64,000 bases of DNA from Arcobacter sp. CECT 8983 (GCF_004118855.1 NZ_PDKF01000004.1:707604-771603); one strand, 5' to 3'; shown: positions 1 to 9,942, counted from the stretch's first letter. The notes: generated from the sequence alone by a model not told the origin. Numbers and translations: made by a program.

Positions 1-1
1 A

Positions 2-334
2 GGTTCAAAAAATGCTCTTATTCAAGTTATATTAAACCTTTTAAGTAATGCCTTTGATAGTATGAAAGATAAAAAAGAGTGTAAAATAGATTTAATTTTA
101 AAAGAAGACGATAAAAATTTATATATCTTAGTTAAAGATTATGGTTTAGGAATAGAAAAAGAAATTATAGAAAGAATATTTGAACCATATTTTACAACTA
201 AATTTAAATCACAAGGAATAGGTATAGGTCTATATATGAGTAAGATGGTTATTGAAGAAAATATGAAAGGTTCTATTATCGCACAAAATGATAACGATGG
301 GGCTACTTTTAAAATAACTATACCTTATAACTAA
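2..334 (+). CDS. Sensor histidine kinase, C-terminal fragment
   Basis: The window opens inside this gene; the reading frame is open from base 2, so only the last 110 residues are present. They form the ATP-binding catalytic domain of a two-component kinase: an N box (NLLSNAFDS), a G1-type DYGLGI, an F-box region IFEPYFTTKF and a G2-type GIGIGLYMSK. The same GIGLYMSK tail occurs in the complete kinase at 22731-24323, so it is probably of the same HQWRQPL-type subfamily. A receiver protein follows 60 bp downstream and is its likely partner. The input domain lies outside the window, so the signal is unknown. Confidence 0.9.
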   Translation, partial: GSKNALIQVILNLLSNAFDSMKDKKECKIDLILKEDDKNLYILVKDYGLGIEKEIIERIFEPYFTTKFKSQGIGIGLYMSKMVIEENMKGSIIAQNDNDGATFKITIPYN

Positions 335-394
335 AGTCTTTAAAAGTAACATAAATATATAATATAAACAATCTCATTATAGGAAGTAAGAACT

Positions 395-745
395 ATGGCA
401 AAAGTACTTTATGTTGAAGATAATAGTGAAGTTTCAGAAATAATGAAAGATATGTTAGAAGCTTTTTTTGAAGAAGTTTATGTTGCAAAAGATGGAATAG
501 AGGGATTAGAACTTTATAAAAAGTATAAACCTGAATTAGTTATTAGTGACATATTAATGCCTAGAATGAATGGAATAAATCTAGCTAAAGAAATTCGGAA
601 AATAAATAAAGATGCAAAAATTGTATTAATAACTGCGGACAATGATGAGAATTACTATTTAGAAGCAAAAAAATTAGGGGTATTAGGTTATTTTAGAAAG
701 CCTTTTGATTTTGCAGAACTTCAATATCTTTTTAATAATTTGTAA
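395..745 (+). CDS. Single-domain response regulator (CheY-like)
   Basis: This 116-residue protein is only a receiver domain, with no output domain. The acidic pocket (VEDN), the phospho-acceptor Asp in VISDILMP, the conserved Thr in LITA and the Lys in RKPFD are all present, so it should be phosphorylatable. It follows the kinase fragment on the same strand and probably takes phosphate from it. With no DNA-binding part it must act through protein contacts, for example in a phosphorelay or at the flagellar motor; the target cannot be told from sequence. A GGAAG ribosome-binding site sits about 10 bp before the ATG. Confidence 0.9.
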   Translation: MAKVLYVEDNSEVSEIMKDMLEAFFEEVYVAKDGIEGLELYKKYKPELVISDILMPRMNGINLAKEIRKINKDAKIVLITADNDENYYLEAKKLGVLGYFRKPFDFAELQYLFNNL

Positions 746-859
746 TGAGATTTTATTTTTATAAATTAAGTCTTTAGTTAACTCTTATTATAAATCTTCC
801 ATAAACTCTACACAAAACTATGATAAAATAATCCAAATTATAAAATTGGAGTTTTTTTA

Positions 860-1504
860 ATGCAAAATAAAAAAGTAGTTTTAGTCTCGATAGTTGCTTT
901 ATTGGCACTATTTTTTGTTGCTGGATATGTTTATAAAAATAAACAATCTGAAGAGTATAAAAATATTTCAGAAAATCAAGCTTTAGTTTTCCAAAGACCT
1001 TATTCTATAGTAATTGGAAATAAAGATGCCAAACTTCAGCTAGTAGAATTCTTTGATCCAGCTTGTGGAACTTGTGCATATTTTCATCCTCATGTAAAAG
1101 AGATAATGAAAGAGCATGAAGGGAAAATCAAATTAGTTTTAAGATATGCACCATTTCATCAAAATTCAAACTATGCTGTAAAGATGCTTGAAGGAGCAAG
1201 AGAACAAGGTATGTTCATGGAAACTTTAGAGTTTATGTTTGCTACTCAAACTTATTGGATAAAAAACCATGTTGTTCAACCAAAACAGTTATGGGCTTTA
1301 TTAGCAAACGTAAAAGGTTTAGATATGGAAAAAATGACTGAGTTTATGAATAATAACAAAACAGCTGATGAAAGAATTGCACAAGATTTAAAAGATGCAG
1401 AAACTTTAAAAGCTGATAAAACTCCATCTTATTTTGTAAATGGAAAACCTTTACAAGAGTTTGGATTAGAAAACCTAAAAAAACTTATTAATTCTGAACT
1501 TTAA
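860..1504 (+). CDS. DsbA-family thioredoxin-fold oxidoreductase, membrane-anchored
   Basis: The protein has 214 residues. An N-terminal hydrophobic segment (about 6-24) serves as anchor or signal. The thioredoxin fold carries a redox-active CGTC within FFDPACGTCAYFHP and a cis-Pro loop in KTPSYFVNG, as in DsbA/DsbG/ScsC-like periplasmic disulfide proteins. It therefore probably makes or isomerises disulfides in exported proteins. No DsbB-like partner lies next to it. It is a single gene: a -10-like TATGATAAAAT lies upstream and a strong terminator hairpin directly downstream. Confidence 0.87.
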   Translation: MQNKKVVLVSIVALLALFFVAGYVYKNKQSEEYKNISENQALVFQRPYSIVIGNKDAKLQLVEFFDPACGTCAYFHPHVKEIMKEHEGKIKLVLRYAPFHQNSNYAVKMLEGAREQGMFMETLEFMFATQTYWIKNHVVQPKQLWALLANVKGLDMEKMTEFMNNNKTADERIAQDLKDAETLKADKTPSYFVNGKPLQEFGLENLKKLINSEL

Positions 1505-1514
1505 TTCTTATTTT

Positions 1515-1544
1515 AAATACTTTATGATTTTTCATAAAGTATTT
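1515..1544 (+). terminator. Hairpin terminator after the DsbA-like gene
   Basis: A perfect 12-bp inverted repeat, AAATACTTTATG / CATAAAGTATTT, with a 6-base T-rich loop begins 11 bases after the stop codon. It is AT-rich and the following bases are AT-rich without a clean U-tract, so termination may be partial. Confidence 0.65.
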
Positions 1545-1631
1545 AGAAAACTCTTATATCTTCGCCTTTTTAACCCATTTTCAATAAATTTTAGATAATA
1601 TATTTAAAAAACTATAAACTATGGATTTTTA

Positions 1632-2672
1632 ATGATTGTAAATATTTCTCTACCAGATAATACTAAATACGATATTACTATTGATACTTTAGAAAAACAA
1701 TATTTTGACAGAAAAGTTGTAATAGTTACAAACCCAACGGTGAGTGGCTTACACTTAGAATATCTAAAAGAAAAAATTTCAGCAAAAGAGTTGTCTGTTG
1801 TAACAATCCCTGATGGTGAACAGTATAAACATATGAAAACTATTGAAGATATTTTAGAACACTGTTTTGAACAAAAACTAAATAGAAACTCTTTACTTAT
1901 TGCCTTTGGTGGTGGTGTTATTGGAGATATGACAGGTTTTGCTGCTTCGATTTATCAAAGAGGAATTGATTTTATTCAAATACCTACGACTTTGCTTTCT
2001 CAAGTTGATGCAAGTGTTGGTGGTAAAACAGGAGTTAACAATAAGTTTGGTAAAAACCTAATTGGTTCTTTTCATCAACCAATTGCAGTTAATATTGATC
2101 CTCATTTTTTAACAACTTTACCAAAAAGAGAGGTGGGTGCAGGAATTGCAGAGATTGTTAAAATGGCAGTAACATTTAATAAAGATTTCTTTTCTTGGCT
2201 TGAAGAAAATGATTTAAATGATAAGGAAAATGTTAAAACAGCTATTGCAAAATCAGTTGAAACTAAAGCTTGGGTTGTGAGTCAAGATGAAAAAGAAAAA
2301 GGCTTAAGAGCAGCACTTAACTATGGACATACTTTTGGTCATGTAATTGAAAATGAAACAAACTATAATACTTATTTACATGGTGAAGCTGTTGGTATTG
2401 GAATGGTTATGGCAAATGAACTTGCATGTAAAATAGGGTATATGAGTGAAGATGAAGCTTTAAGAGTTAAAAAACTATTAGAAAAATATGATATTCCAAC
2501 TGACTATAAGATAGAGGATGTGGAAGACTTTTATGAGCATTTCTTTTTAGATAAAAAATCATTAGACAATAAAATAAAATTTATAGTTCCTAAAGGTATT
2601 GGAGATTGTGAAATCACAGATGAGATTTCAAAAGATGATGTAATGCAAGTTCTAAAAGGGTTCACAAATTGA
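1632..2672 (+). CDS. aroB: 3-dehydroquinate synthase
   Basis: This 346-residue protein catalyses the NAD+- and metal-dependent second step of the shikimate pathway, from DAHP to 3-dehydroquinate. Typical AroB blocks are visible: the nucleotide-binding FGGGVIGDMTGFAAS, PTTLLSQVDASVGGKTGVN, KNLIGSFHQP and the metal-binding histidines in NYGHTFGHVIE and YLHGEAVGIGM. Length is normal for the family. It heads an operon (aroB, mscS-like, mtaB, AAA protein, bioV, mog) in which neighbours overlap or nearly touch; the stop overlaps the TTG start of the next gene. Confidence 0.96.
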   Translation: MIVNISLPDNTKYDITIDTLEKQYFDRKVVIVTNPTVSGLHLEYLKEKISAKELSVVTIPDGEQYKHMKTIEDILEHCFEQKLNRNSLLIAFGGGVIGDMTGFAASIYQRGIDFIQIPTTLLSQVDASVGGKTGVNNKFGKNLIGSFHQPIAVNIDPHFLTTLPKREVGAGIAEIVKMAVTFNKDFFSWLEENDLNDKENVKTAIAKSVETKAWVVSQDEKEKGLRAALNYGHTFGHVIENETNYNTYLHGEAVGIGMVMANELACKIGYMSEDEALRVKKLLEKYDIPTDYKIEDVEDFYEHFFLDKKSLDNKIKFIVPKGIGDCEITDEISKDDVMQVLKGFTN

Positions 2673-4333
2673 AAAATATTTTCAAACTATTATTACTAAC
2701 TTTAGTTATAACTTTTTCATTTGCACAAGAAAATACAAAAGAAACTGTATCTAACAAGCTTTCTGATATTGAAGCAATAGAAGTAAAAAGATTAAAAGAG
2801 ATTGAAGAAGAGAAGTTAAAACAAAAAAAAGAAGAAGAAAAACGAGCAAAAGTTACTGAATTAAAAAATAAGATTGATGCAATTGATTCTGAATTAAAAA
2901 ACAATATTTTATTAAAAAGATATAGCAATTATGATGCATATAGAAGAATTTCTCAAGAACTAGATGATTTAAAAGATAATCTTGAAAGTGTAAATCCAAA
3001 AAATGAAGATAAGATTTTTCAATTAAACAATAAAATTAGAATTAAAGAAAATGAGTTAGAATTAATTTCAGAATATAAAGGTTCACCTATTGGAGGACTT
3101 ATTAATCCACCAGAAATAGAAAGTTATGAATCTATAACAAATCCTTTTGGAATAATAAATGCTCTTTCATATATTAAAAAATTAGAAAATAATAAAAAGC
3201 AGTTTTCTTCTATTGAAGAGAGAATTTCAGAGATTACTAATTTACTTGATGAAAAACTATTTGCATATGTTGAACTTTACAATACAGATCCAAAACCAGA
3301 GTATAAAGAAGAAATAAACTTCTTAGATAAAGAGAAAAAAGATTTTCATATGGTTCTTGAAATTGTATCTACTACAGAAGAAGTTTATACAAGAAAGATA
3401 GAACAAGTAATTTTAGAGACAAAATCACAAATTTCTAATCAAGTTGAAAAGATATTTAATATTGCAATGATTATTGTTTCTTTATTCTTAATTACATTCT
3501 TAATAAAACTTGCACTTAAAAAGTATTTTTCTCAAAATGAAAACTATTATATGACAAATAAAGTGATTAACTTTTTTGTTGTTTTCTTTATTATGATGAT
3601 TATTTTATTCTCATATATTGACAATGTATCTTATGTAGTTACAATCTTAGGTTTTGCATCTGCTGGTATTGCAATTGCACTTAAAGATTGGTTTATGTCT
3701 ATTTTTGGATGGATGGTAATTGTTACTTCAGGTTCTATACATGTAGGAGATAGAATAAAAGTTACTAGAAATGGTCTTGAAGTAGTTGGGGATGTACTTG
3801 ATATTTCACTATTTAAAATAACAGTTAGAGAAGATATTACATTAACATCATACAATGTAAATAGAAGAACAGGAAGAATTTTCTTTATTCCAAATAACTA
3901 TATTTTCTCAGAAATGATAGCAAACTATACTCACTCAGGACTTAGAACTGTTTGGGATGGTATTGATATTACAATTACTTTTGATTCAAACCATAAAAAA
4001 GCACAACATATTGCAAAAGAGATTTTAAAACATTATTCAAAAGGTTATACTGATATTACAAGAAAACAGTTATCAAAAATGAGAAGTAAATATCAACTAA
4101 GAGCAACAGGTGTTGAACCAAGAGTTTATACTTTTGTTGAGTCATATGGTATTGTAATTTCTTCTTGGTATTTAACAAACTCTTATGCGGCATTAGTACT
4201 TAGAAGTACAATGTCTCCTGAAATACTTGAAGCCTTTATGAAAGAGGACGATATTCATATCGCATACCCAACTCAAACTGTTAATTCAAGTACAGGAGTT
4301 AGAACTCCACCACTTGATTTGGAGAGCGTATAA
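2669..4333 (+). CDS. MscS-family mechanosensitive ion channel with periplasmic coiled-coil
   Basis: The protein has 554 residues. A signal peptide (ends near FSFAQE) is followed by a long charged, Glu/Lys-rich coiled-coil region to about residue 250. Three or so membrane helices then span about 265-345, with the pore-lining helix in GFASAGIAIALKDWFMSIFGW and an MscS beta domain after it (HVGDRIKVTRNGLEVVGDV). It should open under membrane tension. The start is TTG, inside the last codons of aroB (4-bp overlap), with AAAAGGG upstream as ribosome-binding site. The same position next to aroB is occupied by an MscS-like gene in Helicobacter and Campylobacter. Confidence 0.9.
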   Translation: MKNIFKLLLLTLVITFSFAQENTKETVSNKLSDIEAIEVKRLKEIEEEKLKQKKEEEKRAKVTELKNKIDAIDSELKNNILLKRYSNYDAYRRISQELDDLKDNLESVNPKNEDKIFQLNNKIRIKENELELISEYKGSPIGGLINPPEIESYESITNPFGIINALSYIKKLENNKKQFSSIEERISEITNLLDEKLFAYVELYNTDPKPEYKEEINFLDKEKKDFHMVLEIVSTTEEVYTRKIEQVILETKSQISNQVEKIFNIAMIIVSLFLITFLIKLALKKYFSQNENYYMTNKVINFFVVFFIMMIILFSYIDNVSYVVTILGFASAGIAIALKDWFMSIFGWMVIVTSGSIHVGDRIKVTRNGLEVVGDVLDISLFKITVREDITLTSYNVNRRTGRIFFIPNNYIFSEMIANYTHSGLRTVWDGIDITITFDSNHKKAQHIAKEILKHYSKGYTDITRKQLSKMRSKYQLRATGVEPRVYTFVESYGIVISSWYLTNSYAALVLRSTMSPEILEAFMKEDDIHIAYPTQTVNSSTGVRTPPLDLESV

Positions 4334-4335
4334 TT

Positions 4336-5601
4336 ATGCAATTTAGTACAAGTAAACAAAAAGTATATTTTAAAACTTTTGGTTGTAGAACAAATGTTTT
4401 TGATACTCAAGTTATGATGAGTAATCTAAAAGATTTTGAAGTTACAACTGATGAAAAGCAAGCAGATATTGTTGTTATAAATTCATGTACAGTTACAAAT
4501 AGTGCAGATAGTACGGCAAGAGGTTATATTAATTCTTTACAGAAATTAACTAAACCACCAAGAGTTATCTTCACAGGTTGTGGAGTTTGGACAAAGGGTG
4601 AAAATCTTTTTAAAGATAATAAAATAGATGCTCTTTTTGGACATAGTGAAAAAGAAAATATTAACGAGCTTCTAAAAAAAGAAGAGAGATTTTTTGATGC
4701 TGGGGATTTAGAACATATTGATGACACTATTGTTGAAGAGTTTATCGGTAAAAGTAGGGCATTTATTAAGATACAAGAAGGTTGTGACTTTAGATGTTCA
4801 TATTGTATTATTCCTTATGTAAGAGGAGATGCAAGAAGCTATAAAGAAGACAAGATTTTAGAGCAAGTTACTACCTTAGCAGCAAATGGTTTTGGTGAGT
4901 TTATTTTAACAGGAACAAATGTAGGTTCTTATGGTAAAAAGCAACATACATCTTTAGCAAAACTTTTAAAGAAAATGTCTTTGATAAAAGGTGTTAGAAG
5001 AATTAGAATGGGAAGTATAGAACCTATTCAAATTGATGATGAGTTTAAAGAGATAATAAATGAACCTTTTATGGCAAAACATTTACATATTGCACTTCAA
5101 CATACTTCTAAAACTATGCTAAAAATTATGAATAGAAGAAACAAGGTATTATCTGATTTAGAACTTTTTGAATTTTTAAAAGATAATGGCTATGCATTAG
5201 GTACTGATTTTATAGTAGGGCATCCTGGTGAAACTGATGAGTTATGGAAAGAAGCAGTTGAAAATTTACATAGATTTCCTCTTACTCATGTTCATGCCTT
5301 TACTTATTCAAAAAGAGATGGAACACCAAGTGCAACTATGAAAGAAGAAGTTCGAGGTGATATCGCAAAAATAAGATATAACGAACTAACTGCTATTATT
5401 AAACAAAAGAATTTAGACTTTAGACAAAACAATACAAAACCTTTAGATGTGTTAATCGAATCATATAAAGATGGTAAGTATCATGGACTTGATCAACACT
5501 TCAATCAAATAGAGGTTGAAAGTAGTGCAGATTTAGTAGGTGATTGGATTACAATTGAAAACTATGAAGCAAAAGAAGATAAAAATGTGGCAAAATTCTA
5601 A
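4336..5601 (+). CDS. mtaB: tRNA threonylcarbamoyladenosine methylthiotransferase
   Basis: The 421-residue protein is a radical-SAM methylthiotransferase converting t6A37 of ANN-decoding tRNAs to ms2t6A. It has the N-terminal cluster-binding region (KTFGCRTN, NSCTVTNSAD, TGCGVW), the radical-SAM CDFRCSYC motif and a central TIM barrel with IGSIEP-like and HLHIALQHTS motifs. KTFGCRTN and the operon position point to MtaB rather than MiaB or RimO. It starts 2 bp after the channel gene; its end overlaps the AAA-protein gene. Confidence 0.93.
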   Translation: MQFSTSKQKVYFKTFGCRTNVFDTQVMMSNLKDFEVTTDEKQADIVVINSCTVTNSADSTARGYINSLQKLTKPPRVIFTGCGVWTKGENLFKDNKIDALFGHSEKENINELLKKEERFFDAGDLEHIDDTIVEEFIGKSRAFIKIQEGCDFRCSYCIIPYVRGDARSYKEDKILEQVTTLAANGFGEFILTGTNVGSYGKKQHTSLAKLLKKMSLIKGVRRIRMGSIEPIQIDDEFKEIINEPFMAKHLHIALQHTSKTMLKIMNRRNKVLSDLELFEFLKDNGYALGTDFIVGHPGETDELWKEAVENLHRFPLTHVHAFTYSKRDGTPSATMKEEVRGDIAKIRYNELTAIIKQKNLDFRQNNTKPLDVLIESYKDGKYHGLDQHFNQIEVESSADLVGDWITIENYEAKEDKNVAKF

Positions 5602-7078
5602 TAACAAAAAACAAAATAATTTACTAGATAAAAATATCAAGTTGATGGCAATATCTGCCGTTGTATTAATTGTATTATTTTTATATACTTTATATAAAAG
5701 TAGTGCACATATAGAGTCTGGTTCATACTACTTTGGAATTATCTTTTTACTATTTTTATTAGTTTTTGCAGTATTTGCAAGAATAAAGCAAGATAAAATT
5801 CAAAAGTTTTTAAATAAAAATAGAAAAGAGAATGAAAACAGTTTTTCAACTGAATTAAAACAAGCAAAACAAACATCAGTAGTAAAAGAAGAACAAGAAG
5901 AAAACTCTTCTATAAAAGCAGTTAATTCTGATGTTAGTTTCAATGATGTTGCTGGTATTTCTGAAGTAAAAGCTGAACTTGAAGAAATAGTTGACTTTTT
6001 AAATAAACCAAGCAAATATTTAAAACATGGAGTTAAACTTCCAAAGGGTGTTTTACTTGTAGGACCTCCGGGAGTTGGAAAAACTTTAATTGCAAGAGCC
6101 GTAGCAGGTGAAGCAGATGTGCCATTTTTCTACCAAAGTGGTGCAAGTTTTGTTCAAATATATGTAGGAATGGGCGCTAAAAAAGTTCGTGAACTTTTTA
6201 TGCAAGCAAAGTTAAATGCTCCTTCTATAGTATTTATAGATGAAATAGATGCAATAGGTAAACAAAGAACTGGGAAAGCAAATGATGAAAGAGAATCAAC
6301 TTTAAATGAACTTCTAACTCAAATGGATGGTTTTGAAGGTGATTCAGGGGTTATTGTTATTGCTGCAACAAATAAGATTGAAGTTTTAGATGATGCACTT
6401 TTAAGAGCAGGAAGATTTGATAGAAGAGTTTTTGTAAACCTACCTAATATAGAAGATAGAAAAAAGATTTTAGAACTATACTTAGATAAAAAGCATTATG
6501 AATTTGATCTTGATAGCTTAGCCCATGAAACTTCAGGTTTCTCTTCTGCTGCACTTTCAACTTTAGTTAATGAAGCTTTATTAAATATGATAAAAAGAGA
6601 ATCAAAAGTTGTAGAACAAATTGATATAGATACAGCAAAAACAAAGATAGAGTTTGGTAAAAAACAAGCCCTTCTTTTAGATGACAAACAAAAAGAGATT
6701 TTAGCTATTTATCAAGCAAGTAAAGCTTATATAACAAAATCAAAAGTTTTACTATTTGATGAAAAAGTTTCTATTTTAGACTCTATTTATCCCTCATACA
6801 ATGAACTATTAGAGAATATAAAAAGATATCTTTGTGGTTCAATTGCTGTTGAAGTTATCAAAAATGAAAAATATGCCATAAATAAAGATGACATTAAAAA
6901 AGCCTATAAATTAGCAGAAGATATGAAAGAAGAGTATAAAATGGTTAAAAGCTCTCAAAATATTATTGATGAAGTATCTAACTCTTTAAGATCAACAATT
7001 TCTCAAAATGTAAATGAAATAAATAGATTAAAAACATTAATTTTAGAAAATGAGGTAATTTTAGAAGATGACATTTAA
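5585..7078 (+). CDS. FtsH-like membrane AAA ATPase lacking the protease zinc motif
   Basis: The 497-residue protein looks like FtsH: two N-terminal membrane helices (about 20-38 and 47-66), then an AAA module with Walker A GPPGVGKT (160-167), Walker [12 protein letters not shown] and second region of homology [21 protein letters not shown]. The peptidase-like domain follows, but where FtsH has HEXXH this protein reads IYQASK (about 375-380), so zinc cannot be bound in the usual way. It is probably an ATP-driven unfoldase or chaperone at the inner membrane. I chose the ATG at 5585 (MWQNSNNKK); a farther ATG at 5540 would overlap mtaB by 62 bp. A comparable FtsH-like gene follows mtaB in Helicobacter. 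Confidence 0.88.
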   Translation: MWQNSNNKKQNNLLDKNIKLMAISAVVLIVLFLYTLYKSSAHIESGSYYFGIIFLLFLLVFAVFARIKQDKIQKFLNKNRKENENSFSTELKQAKQTSVVKEEQEENSSIKAVNSDVSFNDVAGISEVKAELEEIVDFLNKPSKYLKHGVKLPKGVLLVGPPGVGKTLIARAVAGEADVPFFYQSGASFVQIYVGMGAKKVRELFMQAKLNAPSIVFIDEIDAIGKQRTGKANDERESTLNELLTQMDGFEGDSGVIVIAATNKIEVLDDALLRAGRFDRRVFVNLPNIEDRKKILELYLDKKHYEFDLDSLAHETSGFSSAALSTLVNEALLNMIKRESKVVEQIDIDTAKTKIEFGKKQALLLDDKQKEILAIYQASKAYITKSKVLLFDEKVSILDSIYPSYNELLENIKRYLCGSIAVEVIKNEKYAINKDDIKKAYKLAEDMKEEYKMVKSSQNIIDEVSNSLRSTISQNVNEINRLKTLILENEVILEDDI

Positions 7079-7583
7079 ATATTTTTCAGGGTTTTCTTTA
7101 GAAAATGAAAAAGAGCTTTTTGAAGACTATTTAGTTGAAAATGACTTAACAGTTTCTGGATTTTCTTATGGAGCTATAAAAGCTTTTGAATATGCTTTAA
7201 CTACAAAGAGAAGAGTTGATTTACTTCAACTTTTTTCACCTGCATTTTTTCAAACTAAAGATGAAAAGTTTAAAAGAACTCAACTAATGTATTACAAAAA
7301 AGATGAAGAAACTTATTGTAATACTTTTTTACAAAATGTTTCTTTTCCCTCTAAAGTTAATATGAAAGAGTATCATAAAGAAGGGCATGTACAAGAACTA
7401 GAAGAGTTACTTTATTATAAGTGGGATGAAAAAGATTTACAAACTCTTATAGAAAGAGGAACAAAAATAGAAGTATATTTAGGTCAAAAAGATAAAATTA
7501 TTGATACAACAAATGCAAAAGAATTTTTTGAAAAATTTGCAACAGTTTATTATTTAAAAGAGAAAGGACATATTTTAAAATGA
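7068..7583 (+). CDS. bioV: Pimeloyl-ACP methyl ester esterase BioV
   Basis: This 171-residue alpha/beta hydrolase matches what I know of Helicobacter BioV, which cleaves the methyl ester of pimeloyl-ACP to end the pimelate phase of biotin synthesis. The start [12 protein letters not shown] corresponds to the FFSGFGF...NES opening of BioV. The nucleophile Ser33 lies in SGFSYG, an acidic residue in GQKDKIID and the catalytic His in the C-terminal KGHILK. It overlaps the AAA gene by 11 bp and mog by 4 bp, so it is co-translated; the link to its neighbours looks organisational rather than functional. Confidence 0.82.
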   Translation: MTFKYFSGFSLENEKELFEDYLVENDLTVSGFSYGAIKAFEYALTTKRRVDLLQLFSPAFFQTKDEKFKRTQLMYYKKDEETYCNTFLQNVSFPSKVNMKEYHKEGHVQELEELLYYKWDEKDLQTLIERGTKIEVYLGQKDKIIDTTNAKEFFEKFATVYYLKEKGHILK

Positions 7584-8119
7584 GTAATGAAATAGCAAAA
7601 ATTGGAATTATTACAACTTCAGATAGAGCCAGTAAAGGTATTTATGAAGATATCTCAGGGAAAGCAATTGAAGAAACTATGAATGATTATTTAACTTCAC
7701 CTTGGGAACCAGTTTATAGATGTATTGAAGATGATCAAGAAACTATTGAAAATACATTAAAAGAGCTTGTTGATCAAGAAGAGTGTTGTTTAGTAGTTAC
7801 TACAGGTGGAACAGGACCAGCTAAAAGAGATGTGACTCCAGAAGCAACAGAAGCAGTGTGTGATAGAATGATGCCAGGCTTTGGTGAACTAATGAGAGCT
7901 GAGTCTTTAAAGTTTGTACCAACTGCAATTTTATCGAGACAAACAGCCGGACTTAGAGGAAGTTCACTAATAATAAATCTTCCAGGAAAACCAAAATCAA
8001 TAAGAGAGTGTCTAGATGCAGTATTCCCTGCAGTTCCATATTGTATTGATTTAATGGAAGGTCCATTTTTAGAGTGTAATGAAGAGGTTATGAAACCTTT
8101 TAGACCAAAGAAAAAATAG
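7580..8119 (+). CDS. mog: Molybdopterin adenylyltransferase
   Basis: The 179-residue MogA-type protein adenylates molybdopterin, the step before MoeA inserts the metal. Family blocks present are IGIITTSDRASKGIYEDISG, VVTTGGTGPAKRDVTPEAT and INLPGKPKSIRECLDAVFPAVPYCIDL. It is the last gene of the aroB operon and overlaps bioV by 4 bp. The partner gene moeA lies at 35553-36785 inside the formate dehydrogenase region, so cofactor synthesis is split between two operons. Confidence 0.95.
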   Translation: MSNEIAKIGIITTSDRASKGIYEDISGKAIEETMNDYLTSPWEPVYRCIEDDQETIENTLKELVDQEECCLVVTTGGTGPAKRDVTPEATEAVCDRMMPGFGELMRAESLKFVPTAILSRQTAGLRGSSLIINLPGKPKSIRECLDAVFPAVPYCIDLMEGPFLECNEEVMKPFRPKKK

Positions 8120-8125
8120 TTATAT

Positions 8126-8166
8126 CTTTCAATAGACACACTTAGATGTGTCTTTGAAAGCTTTTT
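8126..8166. terminator. Bidirectional terminator between mog and chemoreceptor
   Basis: Arms CTTTCAA-AGACACA and TGTGTCT-TTGAAAG form a long, nearly perfect stem with a short loop, followed by CTTTTT on the + strand and, read the other way, by an A/T-rich tail. It ends two convergent operons. Confidence 0.85.
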
Positions 8167-9409
8167 AATGCTTACCTATAAACTCTGCTTTATTTATATG
8201 TTCCACATTTTTATTTGCAATACCTTTAATCTCTAATGATGTTTCTCTTACGTGTTGAGCGACATTAGCATTTTGTTGTGTTAAAGTATCAATTTGGGCA
8301 ACAGAATCATTTATAAGTGATATACTTTTTTCTTGTTCTTGAGAAGCCTCTACTACTTCTTCAATTAATTTTGTTGTTTTTGATATATTTTCATCAAGTT
8401 CTTGGTATCCTACAATCATTTTATCTGCAATTGTTTTACCTTCATCAGCTTTTATAGTAGCAGATTCTACTAAGTTTTTTATCTCTTTTGCTGCTTCAGC
8501 AGATCTACTTGCAAGGTTTCTAACTTCTCCTGCAACTACAGAAAAACCTTTTCCTGCTTCTCCAGCTGTAGCTGCTTCAACTGCTGCATTTAATGAAAGA
8601 ATGTTTGTTTGAAAGGCAATTTGGTCTATTAAGTTAATAGCTTCATGTACAGCATTTGTAGAATCATTTATTTCATTCATGGCAGTTACTGTTTCAGACG
8701 CAAGTTTTAATCCTCCTGTAATAGAAGTTTTTACATTTTCACCTTGTAAAGACATAGTTTTTGCAGTTTGAGTATTACCTCTTGTTGTATTAGTTATTTC
8801 TTCAATAGCAGCAGAAGTTTCTTCTATAGCTGATACTTGAGAATTAGTAGCTTCAAATAATGAATTTGCATCCTCAAGTAAACCATGGGATTTATCTTTT
8901 AATGAAATACTTGTTTTATATTTTGTTCTAAGGTTATTTGTTATTTCTCCTTTTAAAAAGTTGATACCTTTTGCTAACTCTTGAAGTTTACCGCCTTTGA
9001 ATAAAGTTTCATCAATATCTTTAATATAGTTTTCATTACCATATTCTTTTAATGTATCAGCAATCTCAGTAAGACTTTGATCTAATTTTTCAGTCATTAT
9101 ATTTATTGATTTTGCAATATAGTTTAACTTTTCATTAGATGTTTTTATTACTATTCTATCTGTAGTGTATCCATCAGATAATTTTTCAGTTGAGAGCATT
9201 ATCTCACCAAATAGAGTCAAGTCTTCAGTTTGTTTAGATTCTATCAAGTGAGATAACTCTAAAATTGTATCAATTACCTCTCTTGTTTCACCTTTACATT
9301 TATGATCTATTTTTTCAATAGAGTTTATTTCATCTTTTATGTATTGTTCAATTACTTTGATTGAATCAATTACACCTTGGTTCTTCTTTTTTTTGAGGAA
9401 AGATAGCAT
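8165..9409 (-). CDS. Soluble methyl-accepting chemotaxis protein
   Basis: The 414-residue chemoreceptor has no signal peptide and no membrane helix, so it should be cytoplasmic. The N-terminal half is helical and charged; the C-terminal half is a classic receptor coiled coil with the kinase-contact hairpin ([28 protein letters not shown]... split here for length) and flanking Gln/Glu-rich helices. It lies 10 bp downstream of a PAS-only gene on the same strand. The PAS protein probably supplies the sensing part, like CetB with CetA in Campylobacter energy taxis, except that CetA is membrane-bound. A CheA/CheW partner is not in the window. Confidence 0.9.
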   Translation of the reverse strand: MLSFLKKKKNQGVIDSIKVIEQYIKDEINSIEKIDHKCKGETREVIDTILELSHLIESKQTEDLTLFGEIMLSTEKLSDGYTTDRIVIKTSNEKLNYIAKSINIMTEKLDQSLTEIADTLKEYGNENYIKDIDETLFKGGKLQELAKGINFLKGEITNNLRTKYKTSISLKDKSHGLLEDANSLFEATNSQVSAIEETSAAIEEITNTTRGNTQTAKTMSLQGENVKTSITGGLKLASETVTAMNEINDSTNAVHEAINLIDQIAFQTNILSLNAAVEAATAGEAGKGFSVVAGEVRNLASRSAEAAKEIKNLVESATIKADEGKTIADKMIVGYQELDENISKTTKLIEEVVEASQEQEKSISLINDSVAQIDTLTQQNANVAQHVRETSLEIKGIANKNVEHINKAEFIGKH

Positions 9410-9419
9410 AATTTATCCT

Positions 9420-9800
9420 TTATTTTAACGTTTTGTAGAGTTCTTCAGCTTTTTCTATTTCTTTTCTTGTAGGCTTAATTCTTACAGAAATATATCTTTT
9501 TTTTCCATTGGCGGAAGTAGAAGGATAAGCTGTAGCATTTACCCAATAGTAGTTTCCATCTTTAGTTTTATTTTTTACAATACCTTTCCAGATTTTACCT
9601 GCTTGAATTGTTGACCAAAGATCTTTAAATGCGGCACTTGGCATATCGGGATGTCTTACAATATTGTGGGGTTGACCTATTAATTCCTCCTTTGTGTACC
9701 CAGCAATTGTACAAAAGTCTTCATTTGCATAAATAATGATACCTTTTTCATCCGTTTCTGAGACAATCATTGTTTTTTTATCGAGTTCAACTTCATGCAT
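9420..9800 (-). CDS. PAS-domain sensor protein (Aer/CetB-like)
   Basis: This 126-residue protein is one PAS domain. The stretch IIYANEDFCTIAGYTKEELIGQPHNIVRHPDMP and the following W-rich region (DLWSTIQAGKIWKGIVKNKTKDGNYYWVNATA) are typical of Aer-type PAS domains that bind FAD and report redox or electron-transport state. There is no output domain. It precedes the soluble chemoreceptor by 10 bp in the same operon and is most likely its sensor subunit. FAD binding is inferred from family resemblance. Confidence 0.9.
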   Translation of the reverse strand: MHEVELDKKTMIVSETDEKGIIIYANEDFCTIAGYTKEELIGQPHNIVRHPDMPSAAFKDLWSTIQAGKIWKGIVKNKTKDGNYYWVNATAYPSTSANGKKRYISVRIKPTRKEIEKAEELYKTLK

Positions 9801-9942
9801 AATTTATCCTTTGAATTGGAATGTAATTAAATTGTATATTTATAGTAATTAAACTTAGATTATATAAAACAATTAATTGTGTTATTATTTAGTAATATAG
9901 AATGTAATTTTTGATAAAAAAATTATCTTAAGAACATTTTTG

